Shown one piece after another: positions 46,870-57,768 of a stretch of DNA of 64,000 nucleotides. Both the position numbers and the translations under genes were made by a program. Position 1 is the stretch's first letter. The number at the start of each line of letters is the position of its first letter. Source of the DNA: Hemileia vastatrix (Eukaryota; Basidiomycota; Pucciniomycetes; Pucciniales; Zaghouaniaceae); assembly GCA_030280995.1 (NCBI GenBank), contig JASXTE010000016.1:20524501-20588500 (forward strand). The letters are read 5' to 3'. The notes beneath the pieces were generated by a model. That model was not told the origin of the DNA. It was given only the letters and a program-made list of their open reading frames with translations, and searched no databases.

Positions 46870-49090
46870 TTACAATATTAGCTCCATTTTTTTCCTATGA
46901 ATCTTATACATGCTAAATTCTATACTTCCACGCAAAAAATAATTCAAAACATTTACTTCACTTTGCTGCCCCATTCTATACAGCCAATCAACAGCCTGCT
47001 GCTCAACTGCTGGATTCCAATTCAGCTCCTATTTCAACATTTAAAATATAAAAAATTTAATATTTTTGTTCTTAATATGAAATATAAAACATTGAGCTCA
47101 CCATTATATATACATTTTGAGCACACTTGAGATCTATAATCACTCCTGCAGCCTGAATTGTTCCAACCAAAACTTGGAAATTTTTATTAAAATGGAATTG
47201 ATGCATATTTTTGTCTGGTTTTGTCTTGCTGAGTTCACCCATAAGCTGGGTATACCTAATATTTTGGTCATCTAGAGCCATTTTTATTCTATTTTGAAAT
47301 ATTAGAAAATTTTTTTTAATAAGCCAACACATTTTGTAAAACAATTCATTATAGAATCACTAACATCTGCAAAAAGTCTGCAAAGTTGGAGAATATAACA
47401 GCTTTCGTAAAATTTACGCCCCTTTCACCAGAAAAAAAATTTTTCAAGTGGCCTATAAGATGACAAATATTTGCCGAATGCTGCCAGGTGAAATAAAAAG
47501 TTGGAGTTTCATCCAGATTTTCATAGATTGGATGGTTGCAGAATTTTCTTAAAATCATCAGCTCTCCAAGAAACTCAGATGAGTCCCAAGTGATGTCAGT
47601 GCTTCTGGAGGGCCCATATTTCTCAGTGAATCCTTCTTGAAGCAAATCAAGTTTAGAGCTCCATGGATATGCTAATTGAACCAATCTTCCCCTTTGAATC
47701 TTTTTGGAAGAGACCAAATTGCATCTTTTGTTCTACGTAGGCTTATGACTTACATTAATTGATTGATTGATTTAATAGAATTAGCCTTTCCTTTTTTCAA
47801 ACCTGTAAAAAGGAATTCTTCCATAACCAGTCTTCTTGCCATTTTTAATTCTAAGAAAAAATATGAGACTTTGAAGGTATGTGGGCCTGTTCTGAAGAGG
47901 AGTTCCAGTCAAGCATAGTCGGTGTTGGGATTCCAAGTCAAATATTGTTTGAGCCCTCTGCGAGTAAGGATTTTTCATCTAACTAAAAGAATATTTATAA
48001 AAATTTATTATAAAAATTAAGTTTTAAGTTTTAGATATAGAAATGGGCACTAACTGAGCTTCATCTAAAACAACTCTATACCAAAAGAGCTTTTGAGTTA
48101 CTGGTATCTTTTTTTGGCTTTGATTTTTTGACATTTTTGGGCTAGCTTTTTCATAGGTTGTTAAAACAATAGCAGTGTCCTGTAGCTCATTGACATTAGT
48201 CTTTTGATAATACTTCCCATAAAAAGCCTTGAAAGGAAGCGCATTATCTTCAAAGTGCACACTTATTTCATTAATCCAATTTGATAGTGTTGCCAGTGGG
48301 CATATAATAAGTGAGGCTGAACTCTGATTAATACCTTCTTGATTTTCCGATACCTGGAATTGTCTTGCTTCACTTTGAGTTGCACTTATAAGAGAAAGAT
48401 TTGACAGCGTCTTTCCCAAACCCATATCATTAGCAAGTATTGTTCCATTTCCTTCAGGGGTTAATTTATTGTTAGAAAACTGATCTTTATAGTCATCCAA
48501 TACAGTTCTATGCCAATGGTTGTCCTGGTGCCTCCACATGATATCTAACTTTTCCTTTAACATTTTTTCATTGTCAATAATAAAATTTATTGCTTGAAGT
48601 TGATGTGTTTTGAGAACTGTTTTGATTCCTTGGATAAGTTGATCAGCTTTCCAATCTTGAGCACTCTGAGATGTTTGGAAAGAGCCTTCACAAATTACAT
48701 GCCGGATATTAAAAAAGATAGTAAAGTATAGTTCAATATCGGACATAAATTAAATTGAGAAGAAGAAAATTATTCTTTAGCAAGACTGATTAGTGTACTT
48801 GAAGAAAAGAGGCATTTTCAAAGTTGATACTGATTACCAAAAACTGGAACCAAGTAAGCATCAAAATAGAATGGCTTCATAGGATTCAAGGCACTTCTTT
48901 GGTTTAAATGGTGAGATCCAGACCTAATGTCACCCAAGAGTGGTACAGTGTGCTGACTTTGCACTTGAGAAAGATTACCGACAAGTGTTGGTTTTATTTC
49001 TTCAAATAGTCTAAAAATATGAACATTCAAATGGCCTTGCTGTAAGATTGTGGGGGTTGGTGAGTTTTGAAATCTTGATACTACATTCAT
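46870..49090 (-). pseudogene. SNF2-family (Rad5/HLTF/Rad16-like) helicase-like gene
   Basis: An ATP-dependent DNA translocase of the SNF2 group. Exons on the minus strand carry the motifs in order: NDMGLGKT (Walker A, about 48425), IICPLATLSNWINEI (motif Ia, about 48310), and VVLDEA-H, split by a 72-bp intron (GT at 48054, AG at 47983; CA + T gives H). Then come RLCLTGTPLQN (motif III, about 47915), LRKFCNHPI (about 47550), HLKNFFSGERGVNFTKAVIFS (about 47450), FQVLVGTIQAAGV (motif V, about 47170), and a last exon 47028-46870 with WNPAVEQQAVDWLYRMGQ (motif VI) and SIEFSMYKIHRKKMELIL. A TAG directly follows the DEAH box (47981-47979). Motif VI has W where R is usual. I see no RING finger. An N-terminal exon is likely at 49090-48818. 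Probably a decayed duplicate. Confidence 0.78.
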
Positions 49091-49985
49091 ATAAATTTTA
49101 TCGATTATTATTGAGAACTGTCCAACACATCTGAGACTTTACATATTAAGTAAGAATAGTATCTGAAGATAGTGGTTGATAAAAGATGAATTGAACCAAA
49201 AAATGAATAATCAGTTTTGAATAAAATGAGAAAATAACTTTTTAGCATATGCTATTCTAAGTTCATAATTCTTTCACATGTATTATTATTATCTTTTTAA
49301 TAAATATTGGAAGTGAATGAATGATAAATGAAATAAATAACATGGCTTAAAAATAAATCTTGAGCCTATAGAGTAAATTTGGGTTTGTGGAAGTAGAAAA
49401 ATGTTCTTAATAAAAATGTGCTTTATTTTTACATTATAATCACAAAAAAGAATATTTTCACTCTTATTACACTTATTTATGTTTCTGTCTAATAGTAAAA
49501 TGCTTTAGATGGCAGTTCAAAATCCAAATTGAACCTACTACCTAGAACAATGTCTTGATACTAACATACTTTTTGTAACTCGTTGGACAGACACTTATGG
49601 TGATCTCAATAATATTAAAATTGATTTGAATTGTATGTTTTATCAAATATCTATGTGGTCTAATGTGATAATTGAGATACTACAGTTTAACCTTCTGTTA
49701 CCAACTTGGCATGAAAATATATGTAGATTTTTTTAGACCAAATATCAAGTTTTGCTTTCCACAAGATGGGAAAGTAAATATTATGATATTTTAAGTGATA
49801 TGTTCAAGCTTTGCTCCATCATTTCTCAGATGAAGATCAAAGTAATTACCAAGCTCCAGAGATCTGTGATTGAGTTGGGTTGAATCTAGGTCTAACTGAT
49901 TACAAAATCTTTGCCAATTGATTTAAATATGGTTTCACAATGAATTCCCAACAGCTTTCCAACTACTTCCCAACATTTTAAAATG
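49091..49985. other. A+T-rich DNA; nothing recognised
   Basis: No gene supported between the helicase-like gene and the second Ty3 remnant. Confidence 0.55.
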
Positions 49986-50996
49986 AGGTGTATTGCTAGC
50001 AATACCCCCCCAAAATTTTCTGTGGTGAGGCCAATACAAAAGGTTCTGAGGACTTTCCTTACCTCCCCCATGAGGTTAAACTGGAAGGATTTATATCTGT
50101 GGATAAAGATGAAGATTGCCTCTGACAAGAGGATAAACAGGAAAATAAAAAAACTGATATATTATGTACTTGGGGAGTTTATTGATGGTGTAGATATATT
50201 AGGTATAAAATAGGTTGGAGATGTTGTGTATATGGATGAGGATGGTGAAATAGTGTGAGATAGTTAAAATTTAGTGTATAGTGTATATGTTGCAGATTTA
50301 TAAAATTTGGTAAAAGAGAGGTTGGGTGTTTATAAAAATTAGGTTAAAAGAAGGTTGGGTGAAGATGAAGATGATGCTGCTGAGAAGGGTAAAAAAGGGT
50401 AAGAATAAAGTGTGGCTGCTAAAAGGTTAGAAGGTTCAAATATGGAAATTTAAAAAAACTTTTATGATAAAAGGCAAAGTCAAGATTTAAATTTATTGGC
50501 TAATTCATGTGCATATGATCTTGCAGACAGGGAAGTGCCCATAGATATAATATTAAAGTATTTTCAAGATGAAGTCTGGGGACAGACCTGATTTTATTAT
50601 AAAATGGTTAAATATTTATTAACATAAGAAAGAATGTAAAAAAGTTAGAATGATGAATGGGTAGCTATCAAAAGGAAGTCACTGGCCTTTTATATCTCTG
50701 GATAAAGATTAATGAGGAGGAGTTATTCAAATCATCAAGTAGTTATTACTCAAGAGAAAGGGCAAGAATTAGTTATGAAATTACTGCATGAAGATCTTTG
50801 ACATAGAGGAGTTGATGAAACTTATATACAAATTGCTGATAGATTTTGGTGGCCTGTTATGAATTTGACTTTTAAAAAATGGGATCAGTCATGTTAAGAA
50901 TGTCAAAGAAGAAGTTATTTAAGGCTAAAGGAACCTGGACATGCAACTAGTGAAATTACTCTTTTTGGTAGGGTTTGTTAGGATGCTGTTCATATT
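49986..50996 (+). pseudogene. Ty3 remnant 2, left half (end of RNase H to mid-integrase)
   Basis: It aligns in order with the 16.2-16.97-kb part of the complete Ty3 element. A GTGGTGAGGCC...CTGACCTCCCCC-like linker (50021-50090) comes first, then VWGQT (about 50575), QEKGQELVMKLLHEDL (about 50750), IADRFWWPVM (about 50832) and CQRRSYL (about 50900), and it stops inside the AVHI codons. Many stops and frame changes are present. No 5' LTR or gag is found, so the copy is 5' truncated. Confidence 0.85.
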
Positions 50997-51140
50997 AGGG
51001 GGTGTCAGTTCTGGCAAATCCGCACTTAAATTAAGTGCGGATTTCAAACCAAATCAGCACTTACAAATCAGCACTTAAATTTTGCAAAAAAGTCACTTAT
51101 TTCAAAAAAGGGTGTCAGTTATGACCTCAAATCAGCACTT
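50997..51140. repeat. Left terminal and subterminal repeats of the Harbinger element
   Basis: The first 20 bp form the TIR. Words of type AAATCCGCACTTA or AAATCAGCACTTA follow about five times, including one palindromic pair (51017-51045). They are possible transposase-binding sites. Confidence 0.8.
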
Positions 51141-51367
51141 TTTTCCCGTTTTTTTTCACAACCACATTTTGGCCACAAAACATCCCTTCATTTCTTACCC
51201 CATCCCTGTCACATGTGACACACTGACCTTCCTTGCTACCTACCCATCAATCCTCGGCACACACCCCTTCCTGACATTTTCAATATTTTGACCAGGCATG
51301 TTTACATTCTTTTTTACTTATTTCTTCTACTTTTTAATCTTTTTTCTTGTTATGTGCCAGTTTCATA

Positions 51368-51454
51368 ATGCCTCCCAGACATTCCAAATCTCAAAAGGTA
51401 ACTCAAAAATCTGCTTCGTCACAAAAGTCTCCTCGTAAAGCAAGGATTACATAG
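51368..51454 (+). pseudogene. Possible remnant of the Harbinger second ORF
   Basis: A short basic frame (MPPRHSKSQKVTQKSASSQ...) ends in TAG at 51452. Many PIF/Harbinger elements carry a second, Myb-like gene. Here only a short N-terminal-like stretch is seen and no Myb repeat, so this is weak. Confidence 0.25.
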
Positions 51455-51537
51455 AAAAAAAATCAGTGACTTTTTCTATTACTTACAACTGTTTTTACAG
51501 AATTGAAAACTATGTTTCAGCTAATATTTTATGGAAG

Positions 51538-51571
51538 TGAACTCTGTTCTTCGCCCGAAGAACAGAGTTCA
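51538..51571. repeat. 34-bp near-perfect palindrome
   Basis: Arms TGAACTCTGTTCTTCG and CGAAGAACAGAGTTCA are separated by CC. It could form a very stable hairpin within the Harbinger element. Confidence 0.9.
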
Positions 51572-51984
51572 TCCTCCTATTTTCACACTCTGTTTGCACC
51601 AATCTCCATCCCTTTCAATTCTATCAACACATGCTTGTCTTCCCTCCCCATGCCTTTCGCTATCCTCCCAGCCCCATTGTATGCCATCCTCTTTTGATCC
51701 CCATTTCACCCCTCTCAACCTCTCCCAGACCCTTTTCTTCATTTAAAATGCCTCGGAACCCTTAATCTTCCCTTCCAACTCTTTCCCAACCTTTGAGTGA
51801 CTGAAAAAATATGCGTTTGCTGAAAATATGCGATTTCATGTTGAGTTGATGAAAGAAAACACAGAGAGAAAAAAAAATAAGACTTTAACAGCAAATTCAA
51901 AAACCAAAAAAATATGCAAAAAAATTTACCATTCTCAGTGAATAATACATGCAAATTGATAATTTGAAGAGAAAGAGAAAAAAA

Positions 51985-53244
51985 TTAAAATTGCGTTGAA
52001 AAATGTTGGAGTGTTATTGGAAGGATTTTCGCCCTTATACTAGTTGATTGAGAAATAGAAGTGTTGGATATAGTCGGAGGTGAATCAACTTGTTCATCTT
52101 CATACAGCTCTAACCATTGATCTTTGAGGTCAGCAAGTAGGTTATGAAGTATAGTGCAACACAGAATCCAGTTGATCACCGCCTCCATTTCAGATTTATT
52201 TCTAAGAGGACTTCTTAATTCCCTTAAACTAGAAAAACGGCCTTTCAAGATTCCAATAGAATGTTCAATACGGACTCTTGACTTTGCCAAATGATTGTTG
52301 AATTTGGCATTTTGACTGTCTTCTGAAGCTGCTCCCCGAAAAGCAGGAAGTACATACTTTCCATTCTCATAAGCAGAATCTGCAAGAAGATACTGATTTT
52401 CATCAAAGAATTTTTCAGGTTCATTTGAAATATGCATTCTTTGGAAGACGTAGGAGTCATGACATGAGCCAGGATAGCCAGCAAAGAATGATATAAATTT
52501 TTTGTTTACGTCACATATAAGCTGAACGTTAATTGAATATCTATAAAGAAGATATATTTGTTTGTGTTAGTTTCAAGGAGGATGAAAGGAGTTAAAAATA
52601 ATCTACCTCTTTTTACGGTCAAAGTAATTGTTTCCACCTTGAGCAGGTTTCTGGCTCAAAGGAATAGTAGTACCATCAACAAAACCAATACATCCTGGAA
52701 AGCCCTCTGCTTGCATAACCTGAGATGATTCAAGTCGCTCTTCTTTTGTTGGCCAGGTGAGAAGTTGAGATTCCAAGGAGTTGATGGCAGTGATACATCG
52801 TTTGGTATAAGTGTTAACTGAACCATACCCTAAATCAAAGACATTTTCTAAACGTTTCAAAGCGGCTCCATTACCATTTGAACCCAAACAACATAGTGTG
52901 ATGGCCAATTGAATTGAAGGATGTTGTTGTTCTTTTTGAGAATTATTGTGAAATATGGGATGATCCTGAATAAGCTCAAGCAATTTAAGGAAACATTCCT
53001 GAGAAGTCCTGAACAGCCATCTAAAACTGGGTGTAGATAGTTTAAGAAGTGTTTGGATGGTGTACTTGGGGGTATGAAGTACTTGAGGCTTTCTGGGAAG
53101 AAGGTAACGTTTCCTGGCCATTTTTGATAAAACGACAAAATCTTCTTCTAGATCAGAATCGGAATCAGAGTCCAAGAGCAGTTCAAGCGCCATGAAAGTC
53201 ATTGCTTTATGTAATTTATCACGATTTGAAAGTGAGGAAGGCAT
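51985..53244 (-). CDS. Harbinger transposase (DDE_4-type nuclease)
   Basis: Catalyses element excision and insertion. Exon 1 is 53244-52607, the intron 52606-52541 (66 bp, GTAGAT...TTATAG) and exon 2 52540-51985. The spliced length is 1194 nt, 397 residues plus stop, with no internal stop. The N-terminus has an acidic run (DSDSDSDLEEDF) and a helix-turn-helix-like region (LAITLCCLGSNGNGAALKRL). The nuclease shows GFVDGTTIPL (first aspartate), RKKR at the splice joint, PGSCHDSYVF (second aspartate), LLADSAYEN and RVRIEHSIGILKGRF (glutamate). The order matches PIF/Harbinger nucleases, and length is near the family norm. Start chosen as the first ATG of the long frame. It reads opposite to the surrounding Ty3 copy. 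Likely the only intact element-encoded protein in the window. Confidence 0.92.
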
Positions 53245-53349
53245 GACTCTTATATGATATGATATGAAGATGTAAATGATGTATGATGTTTTGGGTTATG
53301 AAGTGTTATGCTGTGGAGTGCTGCGTATGAATGGGATGATGCTGACAAA

Positions 53350-53552
53350 TCAGTGAAATGGGACTTGATGGTGAAATCAGCACTTTTGGTTGAGAAAGTG
53401 CGGATTTGAGTGAAATAAGTGACTTATTTCATTTTGAAATCCACCAGTATTGGGGCTAGTGTGTTTTGGAAATCCGCACTTATTTAAGTGCGGATTTGGT
53501 CAAATTTAAGTGCGGATTTGTAAGTGCGGATTTGCCAGAACTGACACCCCCT
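53350..53552. repeat. Right terminal and subterminal repeats of the Harbinger element
   Basis: AAGTGCGGATTT-type words occur at least five times between 53385 and 53535, one pair forming AAATCCGCACTTA...TAAGTGCGGATTT (about 53470-53500). They end in the TIR complement. They mirror the left end. Confidence 0.8.
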
Positions 53553-53555
53553 ATT

Positions 53556-54405
53556 ATGGAGGGGAGATGTAAATATATGATAGAAGCCAGAGATGATTTA
53601 TCTGGTTGGGTAGAGGCAGTGTCTCTTATTAACTTGAATGCCAAGAATGTGGCTGTTTTTTACTGAAAAATTGGGTATATAGGTATATAGTTATGAAGTT
53701 TGTAACTGTTGATGGAGGTCTTGAAATTGGTACAGAGTTTAGAGAGGCTATATCGAGAATTGGATCAAACTTTAGGGTAGCAAACTCATATTATCCTGAA
53801 GCTTAAGAAATGCTAGAAAGAGGGCCTGAGTTATCAAGGATTCTTTGGTTAAAATGTGTGGAGCAAGTTCTGAAAAGTGGAGGCACTAGGTACCATTAGT
53901 TTTATTTGCTAAAAGAATCACTTCCAGAAGTACAACTGGATATTCACCATACAAACTAGTTTTTAGAAATAAAGCTGTTTTACTGGTTGATTTAGAGGCT
54001 GAATATTATCTTGGTTCAGATTGGGACATGGTCAAAAATACTGAAGAATTACTATGTGCAAGAATGGTTCAGTGGGAAAAGAAAGATGAAGCTTTAGAAA
54101 AGGCATATTCAAAAATGATGAATATTAGGAATCAGTCAGTTATATATTGGGATAAGAGGTTTGCTCATATGTTAAAGAATCCTTTGAAAACTGGAGATAT
54201 GGTCTTGGTGTATAATAGGAGTTTGGAAAATTAGTGGGGAAGAATGTTTTCAGATAGGTTGAATGGACCATACAGAGTTAGAAAACAGGAATCTGGTGTT
54301 TCATATGTGTAAGAAGATATGGATGGAGTTGTTATGAAAAAGCGGGTAGCTGCTGATCAAGTTAAGCGGTTTTATCCTAGTGGCACTAGGTGTGCTGAAG
54401 AATAA
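53556..54405 (+). pseudogene. Ty3 remnant 2, right half (integrase core to end of pol)
   Basis: It resumes directly after the Harbinger target duplication with KYMIEARDDLSGWVEAV, matching KYLIVARDDLSGWVEAV of the 13-kb element. It continues through VTVDGGLEIG, YYPEA (then a stop), a region with many frame breaks (AYSKMMNIRNQSVIYWDKRF near 54105) and a GPYRV-type block (about 54265). It ends FYPSGTRCAEE with TAA at 54403. The same family as the complete element; no LTR recognised downstream. Confidence 0.85.
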
Positions 54406-54700
54406 CTCAAAAATGAGGATAAACTACCAACTCACCACAGGAAATCTGGGGGTGAACTGCTAGCAGTCCTCTTTATTTGAAACTATCAGGAATTTATCAG
54501 GAAACTGTTGGGAAACCATCCTGAAACTGTCAGAAATATGTTTTTAAATCAGATGAAAAAACATTGAAAAAATAAACTGTCACAGATTGAATCCAGAACA
54601 ATCCCTCCTTGAGCAGAGCTTAGGAACCACATTGAACATCAGTTAATCTCAGGTTTGGCAAAAGGTTGAAAACATCACTTAGCATACCTTAATATTCAAA
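54406..54700. other. 3' flank of Ty3 remnant 2
   Basis: It begins like the region after pol in the complete element (AATGAGGATAAACTAC vs AATGAGGATATACTAT), then degenerates. No gene. Confidence 0.5.
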
Positions 54701-54729
54701 TATTAAACTTGAATATATGTTGGGTGTAT

Positions 54730-55125
54730 GATATAGATGCATATGCATTTGAATTTGCATGGTGGATACTTATTGCATGCTAAAAATTGATGTGAATTGC
54801 CTATCCAAAGTGTATGCATAATGACTATGAAGAATAAATATGCATAAAAAATATGCATAAAAATATGCATAGTGATTATGCATAAAAATATGCATATTGA
54901 ATATGCATAAAATATGCATAAAAATATGCATATTGAATATGCATAAAAAATATGCATATTGAATATGCAAAAAAAAGGTGCATATACATATATGAATAAA
55001 AAATATTAATATGCATATAAATCTTTATAATGAATATGCATAAATATGCATAATGATTGAAAAATGCAAAAAAATGATGCTTAACAAGTATATTTTATGC
55101 ATAAATAGAAATATGCAATATGAAC
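54730..55125. repeat. ATGCAT-rich repeat tract
   Basis: ATATGCATAAAA and ATATGCATATTGA units are repeated with irregular spacing, giving roughly twenty ATGCAT hexamers. The apparent open frames (MHIFYAYS-type peptides) are only translations of the repeat. Confidence 0.9.
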
Positions 55126-56218
55126 TCATATTGCATACAGATAACACTGGCAAACCATTTTGACCAAAACTCAAACTAAATTTTCACTCTGGACTAAAGG
55201 TGTGAGGGAAGGAAGAAAAACAGTCCGACGTTAGAAAAATGCTACATGCACTCATTTTGTAGCAGAGCAAATGAGAAGTGCTGAATTATGGTTGGTGCCC
55301 ATAATTTAGTATGATATCATAATTTTATTTAATTGTTTTCAATATTGAAAAGACTTTAGGTCGGTTGGTATGGATCTAGCTGTGCCAGGGTCTAATCTAA
55401 TTATTTTAACAATTTCTTAATAATTAACGGGCTTTAATACAAAAACAGGTTGTATTTTTTGTGGGATATTGGATATGATAAAGTCTTTTTTAAAAAAAAC
55501 TTATATTGTTTAAAAATATTCCTGAATCAGATGTGGGATAATCACTAAAAAAATTGTAGTACTGTGGGCAATAAAATATATGCACAAGCAGTAAAGAAAG
55601 GACTGAGTGAACCCTTTTTGTGCAGTGGGAATCATTAGAGTGGAATTTTGGATGAAAAATTACTTCATTATTACTATTTTATTTAATCAAAAAAATTATA
55701 GTATTAAAAAGAACTATTGATTCATTGGTATTTGACCTTTGTGCCTCACTCATATTTATCATTTGCTTGATTTTTTGTCACCATTATGTTATTAATATTA
55801 TAAGTATAGAAAAAACTCGTGTGCAGAATGCATACCAGGTGATGTTACACCTTTTATAATATTATTAAATAAAGGTAAAAAAATATGAAAATGATTTGTT
55901 TTACAAAAAATAAATTGATATCCAAAAGCAATATGTTGGATAAAAAGGTAAAATTAAAGGGATCAAATATGAAATAAAAAATTAAAGTAAAATTCCTGCC
56001 ATCAAGAGCAAGTAGACATGATGGGGTGAACATTCACCAGTGGCACTAAACTTGGACTATAATTTCTTTTTTGAAAAACAAAAAAGGTGCCAACCTGAGA
56101 TTTAACAAAACTTCAGAAAACCATTTGGCCATATCAAACAACTTCTAGTGCAATTATTAAAAAAAAATTCATTTTCATTGAAATAGAGAGAATTGATCAC
56201 ACCAGACTGCATGTGACC
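55126..56218. other. A+T-rich DNA with a copy of the 5.4-kb dispersed repeat
   Basis: About 55785-55850 reads ATTATGTTATTAATATTATAAG, AGAATGCATACCAGG, resembling the repeats at 5.36-5.74 kb. No gene. Confidence 0.5.
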
Positions 56219-56264
56219 AAAAGTGTCCAGCACAAGTTTGGCCAAACATGTGCTGGACACTTTT
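56219..56264. repeat. 46-bp near-perfect palindrome
   Basis: Arms AAAAGTGTCCAGCACA and TGTGCTGGACACTTTT (16 bp, perfect) flank a centre that is itself nearly palindromic (TTTGGCCAAA). Confidence 0.95.
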
Positions 56265-57187
56265 ATGATGGAGAGTAGTGTCACCGGAGGACCTACGCAC
56301 AAGGTCGAGGGTGTTCCTGGAAGTGAGATGGAGAGAGGAGTTTAGAAAATTTGTCGAGGCACAGAGGAAATGTTCGAGGAAGTGATTCGAAGATGACTCA
56401 AAGAAAGAGCTACTGCTTTGAGATATGTTCGAGGAGAATTCTAATATAAGTTAAAGGTAATATTAAAATTCTTTGATTCTCACAAAGGGTTGGAAACTCA
56501 ATAATCAAAGATTTTAGGATTTAGAGATGATTACTGAGAAAATAAGGAAAGATATAATAATATTGATTTAACTAAAGTTTTACCACTATTAACTATATAT
56601 ATGTTCTATAATTTAATTCTAAAGAATGTCAAACCAAAAACCCGACCCCTTTTATATCCTTTACTCCTCCTTGCATTGACCTCATACCTATCCACTATTC
56701 CGCACACCACAGATCATTAAAATACACCCGTTACACCTGGAAGCTGCTCACTAACATCCCTTAACCCCTTAATCTTTCACTAACCATTCCGTCCATTCTC
56801 ACTACCACTTTTTAATAATTCACAGACATTTAATAAACCTTTTAGTGTACTATTACATTGACTATTGCGCTGTGTGTTGCTAATTGAGGAAAAGACTGAG
56901 ACACACTATTGAGAGATTGACTAATTTATATTTAGAGTTTTAGGCTAGCCCAGTTGAATAGTGAGTACATAAAGGAAAGTTGCAGTCGCTATGGAGAATT
57001 GCTTTCTGCACTTTGAGTATGGATTTAGACCTCTGTATTATTGATTTAATGAGCTGCATTTGCCTTGAGTGTCATGTGGCGCATTACAGATGGCCGGTTA
57101 TAAAAAAACGTGAGCTCCGTTGAGTGTGAGACATATTTCCCACACTAGTTTCGCTCTCATTCTATTTTAATTACTTTATATTTTACT
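56265..57187. other. No gene supported
   Basis: It contains TGGCGCATTACAGATGG at about 57077, which resembles a Ty3 primer-binding site (TGGCGC start). If so, an LTR would end just upstream, but no second LTR is visible to test this. Confidence 0.4.
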
Positions 57188-57586
57188 ATGATGGATTGTC
57201 CTACCCCAACTCCCACGCCTCCAAACCCTAAAGTTGATGGGGGAATTGTTACCTGGAAATATTCTCAAGCATGTATGGCTTGTGAATCCATGGAATACTT
57301 CTGTGTGGAAAGCACAGCTACTTGAGGTCCTCGCCAGAAATGCGAGTTTTGCCGGTGGAGACGGGTGGTGTGCAATGCGTTAACAAAAAATTTGGATATT
57401 GAACAAAGGTTTACCAAGACCAAATATTGGGTAATACCGAAGACAAAGGAAGTGGTTGAAGACATATGGGACGTGTCAATTGGGGATGACCAATCAGAAG
57501 CAGCTGAGGAGGAATTCCAGGATAATACGATGTGGTACGTAAGCGTGAATTTAGACCAATCAGCGCGCATAGTCCAGGAAGAATAA
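57188..57586 (+). pseudogene. Zn2Cys6-like cysteine-motif ORF, one in-frame stop
   Basis: The frame begins MMDCPTPTPTPPNPK at 57188, has a TGA at 57323, and ends at 57586. Residues 29-62 (57272-57373) show CX2CX6C, a 12-position linker that includes the stop, then CX2CX6C (CMACESMEYFC and CEFCRWRRVVC). The spacing is that of the antisense ORFs in the 13-kb Ty3 element. An acidic stretch follows. It lies on the strand opposite to the chromovirus pol at 60-64 kb, downstream of that pol, which repeats the antisense arrangement of the other element. Alternatively it starts the coding region of a plus-strand element whose primer site is near 57077. Confidence 0.5.
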
Positions 57587-57672
57587 AGGGGAGTTAGCAC
57601 AGCAGGAAGTATAAAAATATAATGCGTATTTGTGTGTTTCAAGGAACAAAGGAAATAGAAGCGCGGAAAAGG

Positions 57673-57768
57673 ATTAAGGGTCTGAGCGCTTGGATTTTGC
57701 AGCAAGATGTGCCGCACAATATTAAGGGTCTGTGCGCTCGGATTTTGCAGCAAGATGTGCCGCACAAT
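57673..57768 (+). repeat. Tandem duplication of 48 bp
   Basis: Two adjacent copies of a unit starting ATTAAGGGTCTG and ending GATGTGCCGCACAAT (57673-57720 and 57721-57768), differing at two positions. Confidence 0.95.

Larger units (their letters stand above)
50997..53552. mobile_element. PIF/Harbinger DNA transposon, autonomous-looking
   Basis: Termini are inverted: AGGGGGTGTCAGTTCTGGCA at left, and its complement ending ACTGACACCCCCT at right. A 3-bp duplication ATT flanks it (50994-50996, 53553-53555), the length expected for PIF/Harbinger. It splits the integrase frame of the Ty3 remnant, which resumes in phase. Subterminal copies of TAAGTGCGGATTT in both orientations occur at both ends. 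It encodes an intact DDE transposase. Confidence 0.95.

Noticed and set aside
54703..54970. Open frames rich in M, H, I and F with repeated peptides
   Set aside because: They are translations of the ATGCAT repeat tract.
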